In this document: piece by piece, positions 41,271 through 49,922 of the stretch | Layout: every line of letters starts with the position of its first letter | Position numbering within the stretch: the first letter of the stretch is position 1 | Source: Flavobacterium sp. KACC 22761 | GTDB taxonomy: Bacteria > Bacteroidota > Bacteroidia > Flavobacteriales > Flavobacteriaceae | DNA: 64,000 nt | Direction: 5' to 3' | NCBI RefSeq assembly: GCF_034058155.1 | Contig: NZ_CP139148.1 | Span: 1,860,001 to 1,924,000 of the forward strand | Notes under the pieces: generated by a model | Told to the model about the DNA's origin: nothing | What the model saw: only the letters and a program-made list of their open reading frames with translations | Databases searched by the model: none | Translations under genes and position numbers: made by a program

Positions 41271-41362
41271 AAGGTTCAAAGTGACAAAGAGACAAAGGTT
41301 CAAAGTTTTAAAAGCAGACTAAAATCTTTGTCTCTTTTTAACCTTGAACCTTTGTAACTTTA
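41271..41362. repeat. Nested palindrome between the synthase gene and leuB
   Basis: AAGGTTCAAAGTGACAAAGA and CTTTGTCTCTTTTTAACC / TTGAACCTTTGTAACTTT are inverted relatives. It may reduce readthrough from the synthase gene into leuB. Confidence 0.7.
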
Positions 41363-41363
41363 G

Positions 41364-42884
41364 TTAAGTTATAATGTTAAGCATTTTCTGCGTTGCAATA
41401 ATTGCTGCAACAGTTTGATCTGAATCTAATCCGCGGGTTTTGAATTCTTTTCCGTTGTTGACCCATGTGATAATGGTTTCGCACAACGCATCAGAACTAC
41501 TTCCTGGTGGGATTCTCACAGCATAATCGATCAATTTTGGAAGTGTTAGTTTTTTGCTTTTGTAAATCTTGGATAAAGCATTCATAAAAGCGTCAAACTG
41601 ACCGTCTCCTTGGGCATTTTCTTCGATTATTTCTCCGTTTAAATTTAAAGATAAAGTCGTAGATGGGCGCATCCCTTTAGAATGAACCAGCATATAAGAA
41701 TTGATTGTGATTTTTTCTTCATAAGTGTGACTGTCCAAAACATCGGAAATAATGTATGGAAGATCTTCCTTGGTTACGGTTTCTTTTTTGTCGCCCAGTT
41801 CAATAATTCTTTGTGTAACCAATTTCAAATCTTCTTGATTCAGTTTTAAACCTAATTCCTGAAGATTCTTTTCGATATTGGCTTTTCCAGAAGTTTTTCC
41901 TAAAGCGTATTTTCTTTTTCTTCCAAAACGTTCTGGAAGCAAATCATTAAAATATAGATTGTTTTTGTTGTCTCCATCGGCATGAATTCCAGCTGTTTGC
42001 GTAAAAACATTGTCGCCTACAATTGGTTTGTTTGCAGGAATTCTATAACCTGTAAAAGTTTCAACCAATTTGCTTACAGAATACAACGAAGTTTCTTTAA
42101 TGCCGATATTTACTTCTGGCATATAATCATTGATAACCGCAACAGTGCTTTCAAGAGGTGCGTTTCCAGCGCGTTCTCCCATTCCGTTTACCGTAACGTG
42201 AAGTCCGTTGATTCCCGCTTTTATCGCTTCCATAACGTTGGCAACACTTAAATCGTAATCGTTATGTGCGTGGAAATCAAAGTGAATGTTTGGATGTTTT
42301 GCTCTGATTTTCGAAATAAATTCAAAAGCCAAAGACGGAATTAAAACACCTAAAGTATCTGGAAGTAAAACTCTCTTGATAGGCTGTGTTGCTAAGAAAT
42401 CTAAGAATTGAAAAACATAATCTGGAGAATTTCGCATTCCGTTGCTCCAGTCTTCCAAGTAAACATTGGTTTCGATATTGTTTTCTTTAGCTAAAGCAAT
42501 GATTTGAGCAATTTCGGAAAAATGTTGTTCAGGAGTTTTCTTTAATTGATGCGTTAAGTGATTCATTGAACCCTTGGTCAATAAATTCTGTACTTTGGCA
42601 CCCGCTTTTTTCATCCAGTCAATTGAAACGCCTCTATCAACAAACGTAAGAACTTCAATTCTGTTAATGTAGCCGCGTTCTTCAGCCCATGAAGTAATGC
42701 CTTTTACAGCCTGAAATTCTCCTTCGCTCACGCGCGCCGAAGCAATTTCGATTCTATCAATATTTAATTCCTCCAACAACAATTGCGCAATGGTCAGTTT
42801 TTCTGCAGCAGAAAATGATACTCCTGACGTTTGTTCGCCATCACGGAGTGTCGTATCCATTATTTCAATTTTTCTTTTTTCCAT
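41364..42884 (-). CDS. cimA: Citramalate synthase-like enzyme (LeuA/CimA family)
   Basis: 506 residues. Catalytic DTTLRDGEQ holds Arg14 and Asp15, with Glu144 in YLEDWSNG; metal ligands are in FDFHAHNDYDLS. The C-terminal half (about 390-506) is the LeuA_dimer allosteric domain. The residues that give Leptospira CimA its preference for pyruvate (Leu81, Leu104, Tyr144 there) are matched here by Leu79, Leu102 and Tyr142, a constant offset of two; overall similarity to that enzyme is high as recalled. The product would be (R)-citramalate, feeding LeuCD and LeuB to make 2-oxobutyrate for isoleucine. Many databases would call it 2-isopropylmalate synthase; that reading remains possible. Confidence 0.8.
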   Translation of the reverse strand: MEKRKIEIMDTTLRDGEQTSGVSFSAAEKLTIAQLLLEELNIDRIEIASARVSEGEFQAVKGITSWAEERGYINRIEVLTFVDRGVSIDWMKKAGAKVQNLLTKGSMNHLTHQLKKTPEQHFSEIAQIIALAKENNIETNVYLEDWSNGMRNSPDYVFQFLDFLATQPIKRVLLPDTLGVLIPSLAFEFISKIRAKHPNIHFDFHAHNDYDLSVANVMEAIKAGINGLHVTVNGMGERAGNAPLESTVAVINDYMPEVNIGIKETSLYSVSKLVETFTGYRIPANKPIVGDNVFTQTAGIHADGDNKNNLYFNDLLPERFGRKRKYALGKTSGKANIEKNLQELGLKLNQEDLKLVTQRIIELGDKKETVTKEDLPYIISDVLDSHTYEEKITINSYMLVHSKGMRPSTTLSLNLNGEIIEENAQGDGQFDAFMNALSKIYKSKKLTLPKLIDYAVRIPPGSSSDALCETIITWVNNGKEFKTRGLDSDQTVAAIIATQKMLNIIT

Positions 42885-42917
42885 TATTATATTGTTAGCT
42901 TTTGAATGCTTGCTGTT

Positions 42918-43490
42918 TTATTTTTTTGTTATCAGAATTAAGCCAGTCGACCAGCGCATTTTTGTCAATTGAATGTCTTTTCTGTTTTCAAGATTTTGAA
43001 TCAGAATTTCGACATTTTTCTCATGATCTTTTGGCCAGTTTGGTTGAGGAAGCATATCATCAATCAAGTAAATTCCGCTGGAATTCAATAAGTTTAAAGT
43101 TTCCTCTAAAACCGAATATTTTCCTGGCCATGCATCGGCAAAAATCAAATCAAACTTTGAGTCATTATAATTTAAAATCCAATTTTCGGCATCTTCACAA
43201 ATGAATGAAATGTTTGGATTTTGAATGTGTTTTTTTGCAACACTTTGATATTCTGATGAATTGTCAATTGTAATCAATGTTGAGTTTTCACTCATTCCTT
43301 CAACCATCCACGAAAGTGATAAGCCGGTTCCGGTTCCTATTTCTAAAAAATGACCATCTTTTTTTGTGGCAACCAATGTCCTAAGAAAACTTCCTGTTTG
43401 CAGATCGTAAGGCATTGAAAATGAAATTCTTTCTGAGTCAATTTTGATCTCTGAATACGATTTTGGCAATTCAATGTTAGTGTCGATCAT
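42918..43490 (-). CDS. Class I SAM-dependent O-methyltransferase-like protein
   Basis: 190 residues. AdoMet motif HFLEIGTGTGLSLSWM near residue 47, motif II TLITIDNS, and DLIFADAWPGKY, with YLIDDMLPQP at strand 5. It resembles catechol O-methyltransferase-type enzymes, substrate unknown. It lies between leuD and the synthase gene on the same strand but after a hairpin at 43548, so cotranscription is uncertain. Confidence 0.8.
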   Translation of the reverse strand: MIDTNIELPKSYSEIKIDSERISFSMPYDLQTGSFLRTLVATKKDGHFLEIGTGTGLSLSWMVEGMSENSTLITIDNSSEYQSVAKKHIQNPNISFICEDAENWILNYNDSKFDLIFADAWPGKYSVLEETLNLLNSSGIYLIDDMLPQPNWPKDHEKNVEILIQNLENRKDIQLTKMRWSTGLILITKK

Positions 43491-43547
43491 TTAGAAAGTT
43501 GTTAGTTGGTTGTTTTTTATTCGATAGTAATTCAATGTTAAAATTAT

Positions 43548-43599
43548 AAAGCAGTTACCCCCAGATCAACCTTTAAAGTCGAGCTTGGATAACTGCTTT
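43548..43599 (-). terminator. Terminator-like hairpin after leuD
   Basis: AAAGCAGTTACCC and GGATAACTGCTTT pair across 26 bases with one mismatch. The T-run on the minus strand is weak, so it may be an attenuating or processing hairpin. Confidence 0.5.
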
Positions 43600-43614
43600 T
43601 TAGTTGGTTGATTG

Positions 43615-44211
43615 TTAGTAAGGAAGTTTGTCAGCAAAAGCCTTAATATCTTCCTTCATATCCTGTAAGTAATCAATGTCGTCAAAACCATTAATTAAAT
43701 TGTTCTTTTTGTAACCGTTAATAGCGAATGACTCTTGCTCGCCAGTTGACAATAAAGTAATTGTTTGGTTTGGAAGATTGATTTCTAATTCTGTTTTTGG
43801 ATCAGCTTCAATAGCTTTGAAAATATTAGCTAAAAATTCCGGGCTGATTTGTACTGGTAAAACACCAATATTCAAACAGTTTCCTTTGAAGATATCAGCA
43901 AAGAAACTAGAAACTACAGCTCTAAATCCGTAATCGTAAACTGCCCACGCAGCATGCTCTCTAGAAGATCCAGAACCGAAGTTTTTTCCTCCAACCAAGA
44001 TTTTTCCGCTGTAAGTTGGGTTGTTTAAAACGAAATCTGCTTTTGGAGTATCATCTCCATTGTATCTCCAGTCTCTAAAAAGATTGTCTCCAAAACCTTC
44101 ACGTTTTGTAGCTTTTAAGAAACGAGCAGGGATGATTTGATCTGTATCTACGTTCTCAATTGGCAACGGCACTGCGCTGCTTGTAAGTATATTAAATTTA
44201 TCGTATGCCAT
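43615..44211 (-). CDS. leuD: 3-isopropylmalate dehydratase small subunit
   Basis: 198 residues. N-terminal [20 protein letters not shown]; the substrate-binding block [14 protein letters not shown] is the signature. With LeuC it isomerises 2-isopropylmalate (or citramalate) in the cytoplasm. It lies 113 bp after leuC, a gap containing a palindrome. Confidence 0.95.
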   Translation of the reverse strand: MAYDKFNILTSSAVPLPIENVDTDQIIPARFLKATKREGFGDNLFRDWRYNGDDTPKADFVLNNPTYSGKILVGGKNFGSGSSREHAAWAVYDYGFRAVVSSFFADIFKGNCLNIGVLPVQISPEFLANIFKAIEADPKTELEINLPNQTITLLSTGEQESFAINGYKKNNLINGFDDIDYLQDMKEDIKAFADKLPY

Positions 44212-44216
44212 TTTAA

Positions 44217-44283
44217 TTTTAGATTTTGGATTTTAGATTTTAGATTTTCTGAATGTGAGAATCTATATTAAATCTAAAAGCAA
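44217..44283. repeat. AT-rich inverted repeat between leuC and leuD
   Basis: Repeated TTTAGATTTTGGATTTTAGA and ATATTAAATCTAAAAGC with GAATGTGAGAATC at the centre. Confidence 0.5.
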
Positions 44284-44324
44284 TTTTATTGAATTTTTGA
44301 AATTGTTATTGCTATTGTCATTGA

Positions 44325-45719
44325 CTAGAACAGTTCTCTCGGATCTGTTAGTTTTCCTGTAACCGCCGCTGCAGCCGCCATAATTGGACTTGCTAAAAGC
44401 GTTCTTGAACCAGGCCCTTGACGACCTTCAAAGTTTCTGTTTGAAGTACTTACTGCATATTTTCCAGCAGGAACTTTATCATCATTCATAGCTAAACAAG
44501 CAGAACATCCCGGCTGACGTAATACGAAACCAGCTTCTGTCAAAATATCTAAAATTCCCTCTTCTTTAATCTGTGCTTCAACAACATGAGAACCTGGAAC
44601 TAACCAAGCCGTAACATTATCTGCTTTTTTTCTTCCTTTTACAATTTCAGCGAAAGCTCTAAAATCTTCAATACGTCCGTTTGTACAACTTCCTAAGAAA
44701 ACGTAATCGATTTGTTTACCAATCATTACGTCGTCTTCGTTGAAGCCCATGTAAGCTAAAGACTTTTTGTAAGTTTCTTCTCCGCCTTCAACTTCTTTTG
44801 CATTCGGAATATGTTTTGTGATACCAATTCCCATTCCAGGGTTAGTACCATAAGTAATCATTGGTTCGATATCTTCAGCTTTGATGTTTAATTCAGCATC
44901 AAATACAGCGTCAGCATCAGTTTTTAGTGTTTTCCAGTATTCAACAGCTTTTGTCCAAACTTCTCCTTTTGGAGCGTAAAGTCTTCCTTCTAAGAAATCG
45001 AAAGTAGTTTGGTCAGGAGCAATCATTCCTCCACGAGCACCCATTTCGATACTTAAGTTACAAACTGTCATACGACCTTCCATAGTCATGTTTTCAAAAA
45101 CATCACCAGCATACTCAACAAAATATCCTGTACCTCCAGAAGTAGTTAACTGCGCAATAATATAAAGTGCAACGTCTTTTGGACCAACACCTTTGCTTAA
45201 TTGACCGTTTACGTTGATACGCATTTTCTTTGGTTTTGGTTGCATAATACATTGCGTCGAAAGTACCATTTCAACCTCAGATGTTCCGATACCAAAAGCA
45301 ATCGCTCCAAAAGCACCGTGAGTAGACGTATGCGAATCTCCACATACAATAGTAGCACCTGGCAAAGTAATTCCGTTTTCAGGACCTACTACGTGTACAA
45401 TACCATTTTTTTGATGACCTAATCCCCAGTGCGAAATTCCGTATTCGTTCGCATTGTCTTCAAGAGCTTTAAGCTGATTTGCAGAAAGCGGATCTTGAAC
45501 TGGTAAATGTTGGTTTATGGTTGGTGTATTGTGGTCTGCAGTTGCAAAAGTACGTTCTGGGTATAATACATTAACGCCTCTTGATTTTAATCCTAAAAAA
45601 GCAACAGGACTCGTAACTTCATGAATGAAATGGCGGTCAATAAAAAACACATCTGGCCCATCTTCAATTTTACGCACAACATGTGAATCCCATACTTTGT
45701 CAAATAATGTCTTACTCAT
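44325..45719 (-). CDS. leuC: 3-isopropylmalate dehydratase large subunit
   Basis: 464 residues. Iron-sulfur cysteines are in [10 protein letters not shown] (near residue 343) and [10 protein letters not shown] (near 405-408); aconitase signature [12 protein letters not shown] near residue 128. It forms the 4Fe-4S dehydratase with LeuD. It is the first structural gene of the leu-type run and is preceded by a possible Leu leader peptide and a good promoter. Confidence 0.96.
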   Translation of the reverse strand: MSKTLFDKVWDSHVVRKIEDGPDVFFIDRHFIHEVTSPVAFLGLKSRGVNVLYPERTFATADHNTPTINQHLPVQDPLSANQLKALEDNANEYGISHWGLGHQKNGIVHVVGPENGITLPGATIVCGDSHTSTHGAFGAIAFGIGTSEVEMVLSTQCIMQPKPKKMRINVNGQLSKGVGPKDVALYIIAQLTTSGGTGYFVEYAGDVFENMTMEGRMTVCNLSIEMGARGGMIAPDQTTFDFLEGRLYAPKGEVWTKAVEYWKTLKTDADAVFDAELNIKAEDIEPMITYGTNPGMGIGITKHIPNAKEVEGGEETYKKSLAYMGFNEDDVMIGKQIDYVFLGSCTNGRIEDFRAFAEIVKGRKKADNVTAWLVPGSHVVEAQIKEEGILDILTEAGFVLRQPGCSACLAMNDDKVPAGKYAVSTSNRNFEGRQGPGSRTLLASPIMAAAAAVTGKLTDPRELF

Positions 45720-45744
45720 TTTTTATTTTTTTAAATTGTAATTT

Positions 45745-45771
45745 CTATAACCACAGCAATTTCCTGTTCAT
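45745..45771 (-). CDS. Possible Leu-rich leader peptide of the leuC operon
   Basis: An eight-codon frame, MNRKLLWL then stop, with Leu codons TTG, CTG and TTA. It begins some 15 bp after the -7 element and ends 25 bp before leuC. TATAA...ACAG and CTGT...TTATA flank and overlap it and could form a hairpin. This fits ribosome-mediated control by leucine, but the frame is very short and could be chance. Confidence 0.4.
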   Translation of the reverse strand: MNRKLLWL

Positions 45772-45784
45772 TATAATAGCAAAA

Positions 45785-45814
45785 CAAAAGTAAAAAAAGA
45801 TACAAAAGCGTCAA
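45785..45814 (-). promoter_or_regulatory. Bacteroidetes-type promoter of the leuC operon
   Basis: On the minus strand TTG, 19 bases, TACTTTTG (TAnnTTTG), 66 bp before leuC. Confidence 0.55.
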
Positions 45815-46237
45815 TTTCGATATTTCATTATATACGATACCCAAACTAAATTACAAATTGCCAAATGGCTTTTGCAGACTAAAATTTGAAAGAAAAATGA
45901 TTAAGAAACTGATTTGCTTTTTCTTTTTCGGCTTAAATTTTCCTTGTTTGTTTTTTGTTTTAATAGTTTGCAAATTTATCTCAAAATCAATATAAAATAT
46001 AAGAATTTAATTGAAAAAATCTAACAAAATGAATAAAAATAGTAATAATTGTTAGTTTTGAAATCTTTGCTAAAAGAGCGTTTTTTGAGTTTTTTAAAGC
46101 TTTGAAAGGCGTTTTTTGGACATTATTTAGATTCAATAAAAGGTCAAAATACTACGACATCCAAGAAGCGTATTTTTATGAAATTTTATGTTTTTTTGAA
46201 GCAAAAACTGATTTTTTGAAAGAAGTGTTTTTGAAAA
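45815..46237. other. Intergenic region with no recognised gene
   Basis: AT-rich spacer upstream of leuC and after the AraC gene. It holds only a 32-codon hydrophobic frame from 45898 that I do not trust, and two GCGTTTTTTG copies near 46078 and 46108. No terminator, RNA or repeat was recognised. Confidence 0.5.
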
Positions 46238-47158
46238 TTAATTCAATGAGTTTTTAAATTCTAATGGCGTCAGATTGGTTTTCTTTTTGAATAATTTGCT
46301 GAAAGATTGCGGATACTCAAAACCTAATTGATAAGCGATTTCTGCCACTGAAAGATTAGTGGTAATCAGGAAATCTTTTGATTTTTCAATTAATTTCGAA
46401 TGAATGTGCTGTTGCGCATTTAATCCAGTCAAATTGCGAAGCATATCACTGAGATAATGACTTGAAACATTAATCTGCGAAGCCAGAAATTCTACTGTTG
46501 GCAATCCTTTTTTTAAAGTTTCTGAATTGCTAATATAGTTATCCAGGGTTTCTTCAACTTTCAATAATAAATCGTTACTGACGGTTTTTCTGGTAATGAA
46601 TTGTCTTTTATAAAAACGATTGCTGTAATTCAGCAAAACATCAATATAAGAAACAATCACATCCTGACTCATTTCGTCTATGGCAGTGTTGAGTTCATTG
46701 TCAATACTTTGTAATAATCCGATAATAATTGTTTTTTCGCTGTCTGAAAGATGTAGTGCTTCATTGGTGTCATAAGAAAAGAAGCCATATTTTTTGATGC
46801 TTTTTCCCAAAGGATAATTTCGAATAAAATCGGGATGAAATAAAAGAGTGTAACCGCCATATTCAACACCTTCTTCATTTTCAGTAAAAATCAACTGAGT
46901 TGGGGAAGCAAACATGAGTCCGCCTTCGTTGAAATCATAATAGCCTTGACCGTAGCCCATTTTTCCTTTGGTAGAAAACTTATAAGAGATCTTATAAAAA
47001 TCAAGCAAAAAGGCATGATTTGCCAAATCTTCATTGATGACCAACTGTGTATTGTCCACCAAACTCACCATCGGATGAAGGGGTTTTGGGAGTCGAAGCA
47101 AGTCATGAAACTGCGATATAGAAGAGATTTTTGCTGGATTATTGTTTTTCTTTTCCAT
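46238..47158 (-). CDS. AraC-family transcriptional regulator
   Basis: 306 residues. A ligand-type N-terminal domain spans about residues 1-180 and a C-terminal double helix-turn-helix spans 205-305, with VEFLASQINVSSHYLSDMLR and VAEIAYQLGFEYPQSFSKLFKKKTNLTP. The effector is unknown. It is 285 bp upstream of an SDR dehydrogenase gene that reads toward it; such regulator/SDR pairs are common in Flavobacteria, so the SDR is a possible target. Confidence 0.9.
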   Translation of the reverse strand: MEKKNNNPAKISSISQFHDLLRLPKPLHPMVSLVDNTQLVINEDLANHAFLLDFYKISYKFSTKGKMGYGQGYYDFNEGGLMFASPTQLIFTENEEGVEYGGYTLLFHPDFIRNYPLGKSIKKYGFFSYDTNEALHLSDSEKTIIIGLLQSIDNELNTAIDEMSQDVIVSYIDVLLNYSNRFYKRQFITRKTVSNDLLLKVEETLDNYISNSETLKKGLPTVEFLASQINVSSHYLSDMLRNLTGLNAQQHIHSKLIEKSKDFLITTNLSVAEIAYQLGFEYPQSFSKLFKKKTNLTPLEFKNSLN

Positions 47159-47200
47159 GATATAAAAGTATGAAAATTTGAGAGATTAAATTAGGCTTTT

Positions 47201-47421
47201 CAAAAAGCATTGAACAGTTTGTTTGATTTTGAAAGACCAGCTTCGAAGAAGCGAAATATTTATAGAAATTGCAGTTATTATTGAGAGTAGAGCTCCAGCG
47301 GAGCGACATATTCATTACAATAAACATGTCGCTCCGCTGGAGCTTTTTTCATCCGTATGATTGAATTTCTATAAATATTTTGCTCCCCTGGAGCTTAATA
47401 AAAAACTGTTCAATGCTTTTT
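47201..47421. repeat. Three-layer nested palindrome, 221 bp
   Basis: Outer arms CAAAAAGCATTGAACAGTTT are perfect 20-bp inverted copies. Middle arms AATATTTATAGAAATT are perfect over 16 bp. The inner arms AGCTCCAGCGGAGCGACAT are perfect over 19 bp. It fills the 47159-47442 gap and resembles a non-autonomous element. Confidence 0.85.
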
Positions 47422-47442
47422 GGACAACTTCATTAGAAATTA

Positions 47443-48246
47443 TTATTCTCCAAAAAATTGTTTCCCAAATTCAGAACGAAAAACTTCATCTCCAACTTCT
47501 AGTCTTTGTTTATAAAGCGCTTTTGCGTCTTCACCAGCAACATATCTTAATTGGTTTTTTCCGTCAGTTGCAGCTTCATAAACAACATCGGCAATTTGTT
47601 CTGGAGTCGATGCCATTTCAAACATAACGTCAACGTTTCCAAACATTTTATTGGTCATTGTTTCGTATTCTGGCAAAGTGCTTGTGTCAAGTGAACCATG
47701 CAAAAATTCAGTTTTGATCGCTCCAGGAGAAACTGTTTTAATGTTTATTCCAAACGGATTTAGTTCGTAAGCCATACTTTCGCTCCAGCCTTCTAATCCC
47801 CATTTTGTAGCATGATAAATTGATCCTAAAGGAAAAGCAATCAATCCGCCAATAGATGTTGTAGAGATAAACAAACCGCCTTTTCTTTCTCTGAAGTAAG
47901 GAATAAATGCATTCGTAACGCGAATTACTCCCAATAAATTAGTGTCCAATTGTTTAGTGATTTGAGAATCAGAAAGACTTTCTAAAGGTCCAATTAACCC
48001 ATAACCTGCATTGTTAAAAACGATGTCAATATCACTAATTTCAAGCGCTTTTTTAACTGTTGCCTGTATTTGATCATAATTGGTAACGTCTAATGGTAAA
48101 AGCGTAACGTTTTTTAATTGAGAAAGTTCGGTTTCTTTTTCAGGGTTTCTCATGGTTGCAATTACATTCCATCCTTTTTCGAGGAATAATTTTGCTGTTG
48201 CTTTTCCTAAACCTGATGATGCGCCTGTGATAAAAATTGTTTTCAT
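47443..48246 (-). CDS. Short-chain dehydrogenase/reductase (SDR)
   Basis: 267 residues from ATG at 48246, just before the nucleotide-binding motif IFITGASSGLGKA. The catalytic Tyr and Lys are in YHATKWGLEGWSE; NNAGYG is the conserved structural motif. It is a classical SDR oxidising or reducing an unknown alcohol or carbonyl. An upstream extension to 48285 (MLRQIITIKK) is less likely. It is close to the AraC gene on the same strand. Confidence 0.9.
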   Translation of the reverse strand: MKTIFITGASSGLGKATAKLFLEKGWNVIATMRNPEKETELSQLKNVTLLPLDVTNYDQIQATVKKALEISDIDIVFNNAGYGLIGPLESLSDSQITKQLDTNLLGVIRVTNAFIPYFRERKGGLFISTTSIGGLIAFPLGSIYHATKWGLEGWSESMAYELNPFGINIKTVSPGAIKTEFLHGSLDTSTLPEYETMTNKMFGNVDVMFEMASTPEQIADVVYEAATDGKNQLRYVAGEDAKALYKQRLEVGDEVFRSEFGKQFFGE

Positions 48247-48357
48247 GATTATTGTTTTTTTAATTGTTATAATTTGACGAAGCAAAGTTCAGGATACACT
48301 GCAGTTTAAAAGTGTTCATTTTGGTGCAATGAGTATCCAAAATGAATACTCGAAGAT

Positions 48358-49134
48358 TTAAAGATATATATAATGAAATCCGTAATCCATTCTATATGTT
48401 TTGATTTTAAATTTATTTCCAAGATTTTCTATTTGATAAACTCTAGCATTGGTTTCGTCGAAGTAACAATTGTAGTTATATGCAAATTCTTCTGGATGCC
48501 ATTCACGCTTCATTAACTCGTAATTTTTACGTAATCTGATTTTAGCTGAATCGATATTTTCATCTGGAATGTCATAACTTCCTCTTAAAGTATGGAGTAC
48601 ACTGCTGCTGTCTTTTTCTTCAATTCTTTTGCAATTTAATACAGAAGTTAACATCACGTTGATTAATGTAAACCTCTTATTCGATTTTCTTCTGTCGCTA
48701 TTATTAATTAGTTCATCTATGCCTAAATTAAGTTGATTTGTAAAAGTTGTATTTGTTTTGGGAACATTTGGCAATAGGTTGTCAAATGGGAATTCCCAAT
48801 AATCTCTGTATTTGCTATTGAAAAGAGGCATAGCATAGATTTGTTTTTTGCCATTAATAAAAACTAAAATATGATTTCTGTTTTTATATCCTTCAGGTTG
48901 TGAATAAAGTTGAATTTCGATATTAAATTCGCCTTCTCGAACACTTTTTACAAACTTGAATTCACTTTCAGATGGTTTTTTATCAGCTGTTAATTGTGGA
49001 TACTTTATAAGTAGACTTTGAATGGAATGATCAATTTTAGTTTCAATACTCTGATTACAGCTAGTAATAAATAAGATTAAAAAGCATAAGAGAGCGTATG
49101 GTAGACGATAGTTTTTTGCAGATTTATTTATCAT
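48358..49134 (-). CDS. Lipoprotein of unknown function
   Basis: 258 residues from ATG at 49134, giving a signal peptide with lipobox FITSC. An upstream in-frame start at 49254 overlaps the neighbouring gene and hides the signal peptide, so it is rejected. The body has no motif I recognise (FNIEIQLYSQPEGYKNRNHI, FAYNYNCYFDETNARVY). It is 43 bp downstream of another lipoprotein gene, so the two are probably cotranscribed. Confidence 0.7.
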   Translation of the reverse strand: MINKSAKNYRLPYALLCFLILFITSCNQSIETKIDHSIQSLLIKYPQLTADKKPSESEFKFVKSVREGEFNIEIQLYSQPEGYKNRNHILVFINGKKQIYAMPLFNSKYRDYWEFPFDNLLPNVPKTNTTFTNQLNLGIDELINNSDRRKSNKRFTLINVMLTSVLNCKRIEEKDSSSVLHTLRGSYDIPDENIDSAKIRLRKNYELMKREWHPEEFAYNYNCYFDETNARVYQIENLGNKFKIKTYRMDYGFHYIYL

Positions 49135-49177
49135 TATTTTCGATTTTATTGAAGTAATTGGATTAGAGTTTAAAATT

Positions 49178-49648
49178 TTATTTATGTACCTTGTATCTTT
49201 CGGGATTGTAAAGCCTTTTCTCATCATAATCGCCGGCATATCTTTTAAGATCACCTTCTTTTTCTTTTATTAAAAATACATAATTCTGATATGGTTTTTC
49301 TTTTGTTGGGTAGGTAAGTACAATTGCTTTATCGTTGTAACTTATCACGTCGTATGAGAAACCTCTCAAAGTCATAATGCTGTCTGAAGATACAGACCAT
49401 TTTCGAGGTTCGTTGGGATAGTATGGATCTTCTGGTTTATCAGTAAATTTTCCGTTTTCATCAACAGTGAAATTGTACGATAATTTGTCATCGTTAAACT
49501 TATAATAGGTTGAATAGGTAGTATTGTCATAATTATAATAAAAACGCCAATATTCATTTGATTTTGTTTCTAGTGCTTTTTCAATAGGATTTTTTCTGGA
49601 ACACCCAGTTAAAAGGATTGTTGCAAAAAAGAAATAGTATATTTTCAT
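49178..49648 (-). CDS. Small lipoprotein of unknown function
   Basis: 156 residues. Signal peptide with lipobox LLTGC (Cys16). The mature part is Tyr- and Asp-rich (YWRFYYNYDNTTYSTYYKFN). No family recognised. It is probably in one transcript with the following lipoprotein gene. Confidence 0.75.
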   Translation of the reverse strand: MKIYYFFFATILLTGCSRKNPIEKALETKSNEYWRFYYNYDNTTYSTYYKFNDDKLSYNFTVDENGKFTDKPEDPYYPNEPRKWSVSSDSIMTLRGFSYDVISYNDKAIVLTYPTKEKPYQNYVFLIKEKEGDLKRYAGDYDEKRLYNPERYKVHK

Positions 49649-49806
49649 AGGACTTGATTCAATTTATGGATTGAATTTACTTAATTCATTGTAATATTTA
49701 TTTTTGTAGAAATAGGATTGTTAAAATATTCAAATCTAATATTATTTCGTCAAAATTCTTTCTTTTTGTTAACAACTTTCATTTCGTTATTTCTTTAAAA
49801 AAAGCG

Positions 49807-49814
49807 TAAATTTG
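49807..49814 (+). promoter_or_regulatory. Candidate -7 element (TAAATTTG) of dnaE
   Basis: Exact TAnnTTTG match, 108 bp before the ATG of dnaE. The region 49649-49922 otherwise holds a small palindrome (ATTCAAT...ATTGAAT) near 49656 and a single GATTTGGAATTTGGAATT arm before the start. Confidence 0.35.
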
Positions 49815-49922
49815 ACTTCCTTCCATTTTCTACTTCGCATTTTGTTATGTTTCATGTTGTCAATGTTTTGTAACATCTAAGATTTGGAATTTGGAATTAA
49901 AAATTTGACTTTTTACAACTCT

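Noticed and set aside
43554..43560. GTTACCC between leuD and the methyltransferase gene
   Set aside because: It is one arm of a stem-loop, and no TTGATWTA box lies at the right distance.
45898..45996. A 32-codon frame, mostly Phe, Leu and Cys
   Set aside because: It is AT-rich low-complexity sequence in a spacer, with no neighbour, promoter or recognisable signal; likely chance.
45720..46237. T-box or leucine riboswitch upstream of leuC
   Set aside because: No T-box core, specifier loop or antiterminator is evident, and such elements are not typical of Bacteroidetes.
49134..49254. Longer start for the lipoprotein at 48358-49134
   Set aside because: It would overlap the neighbouring lipoprotein gene and bury the signal peptide and lipobox.
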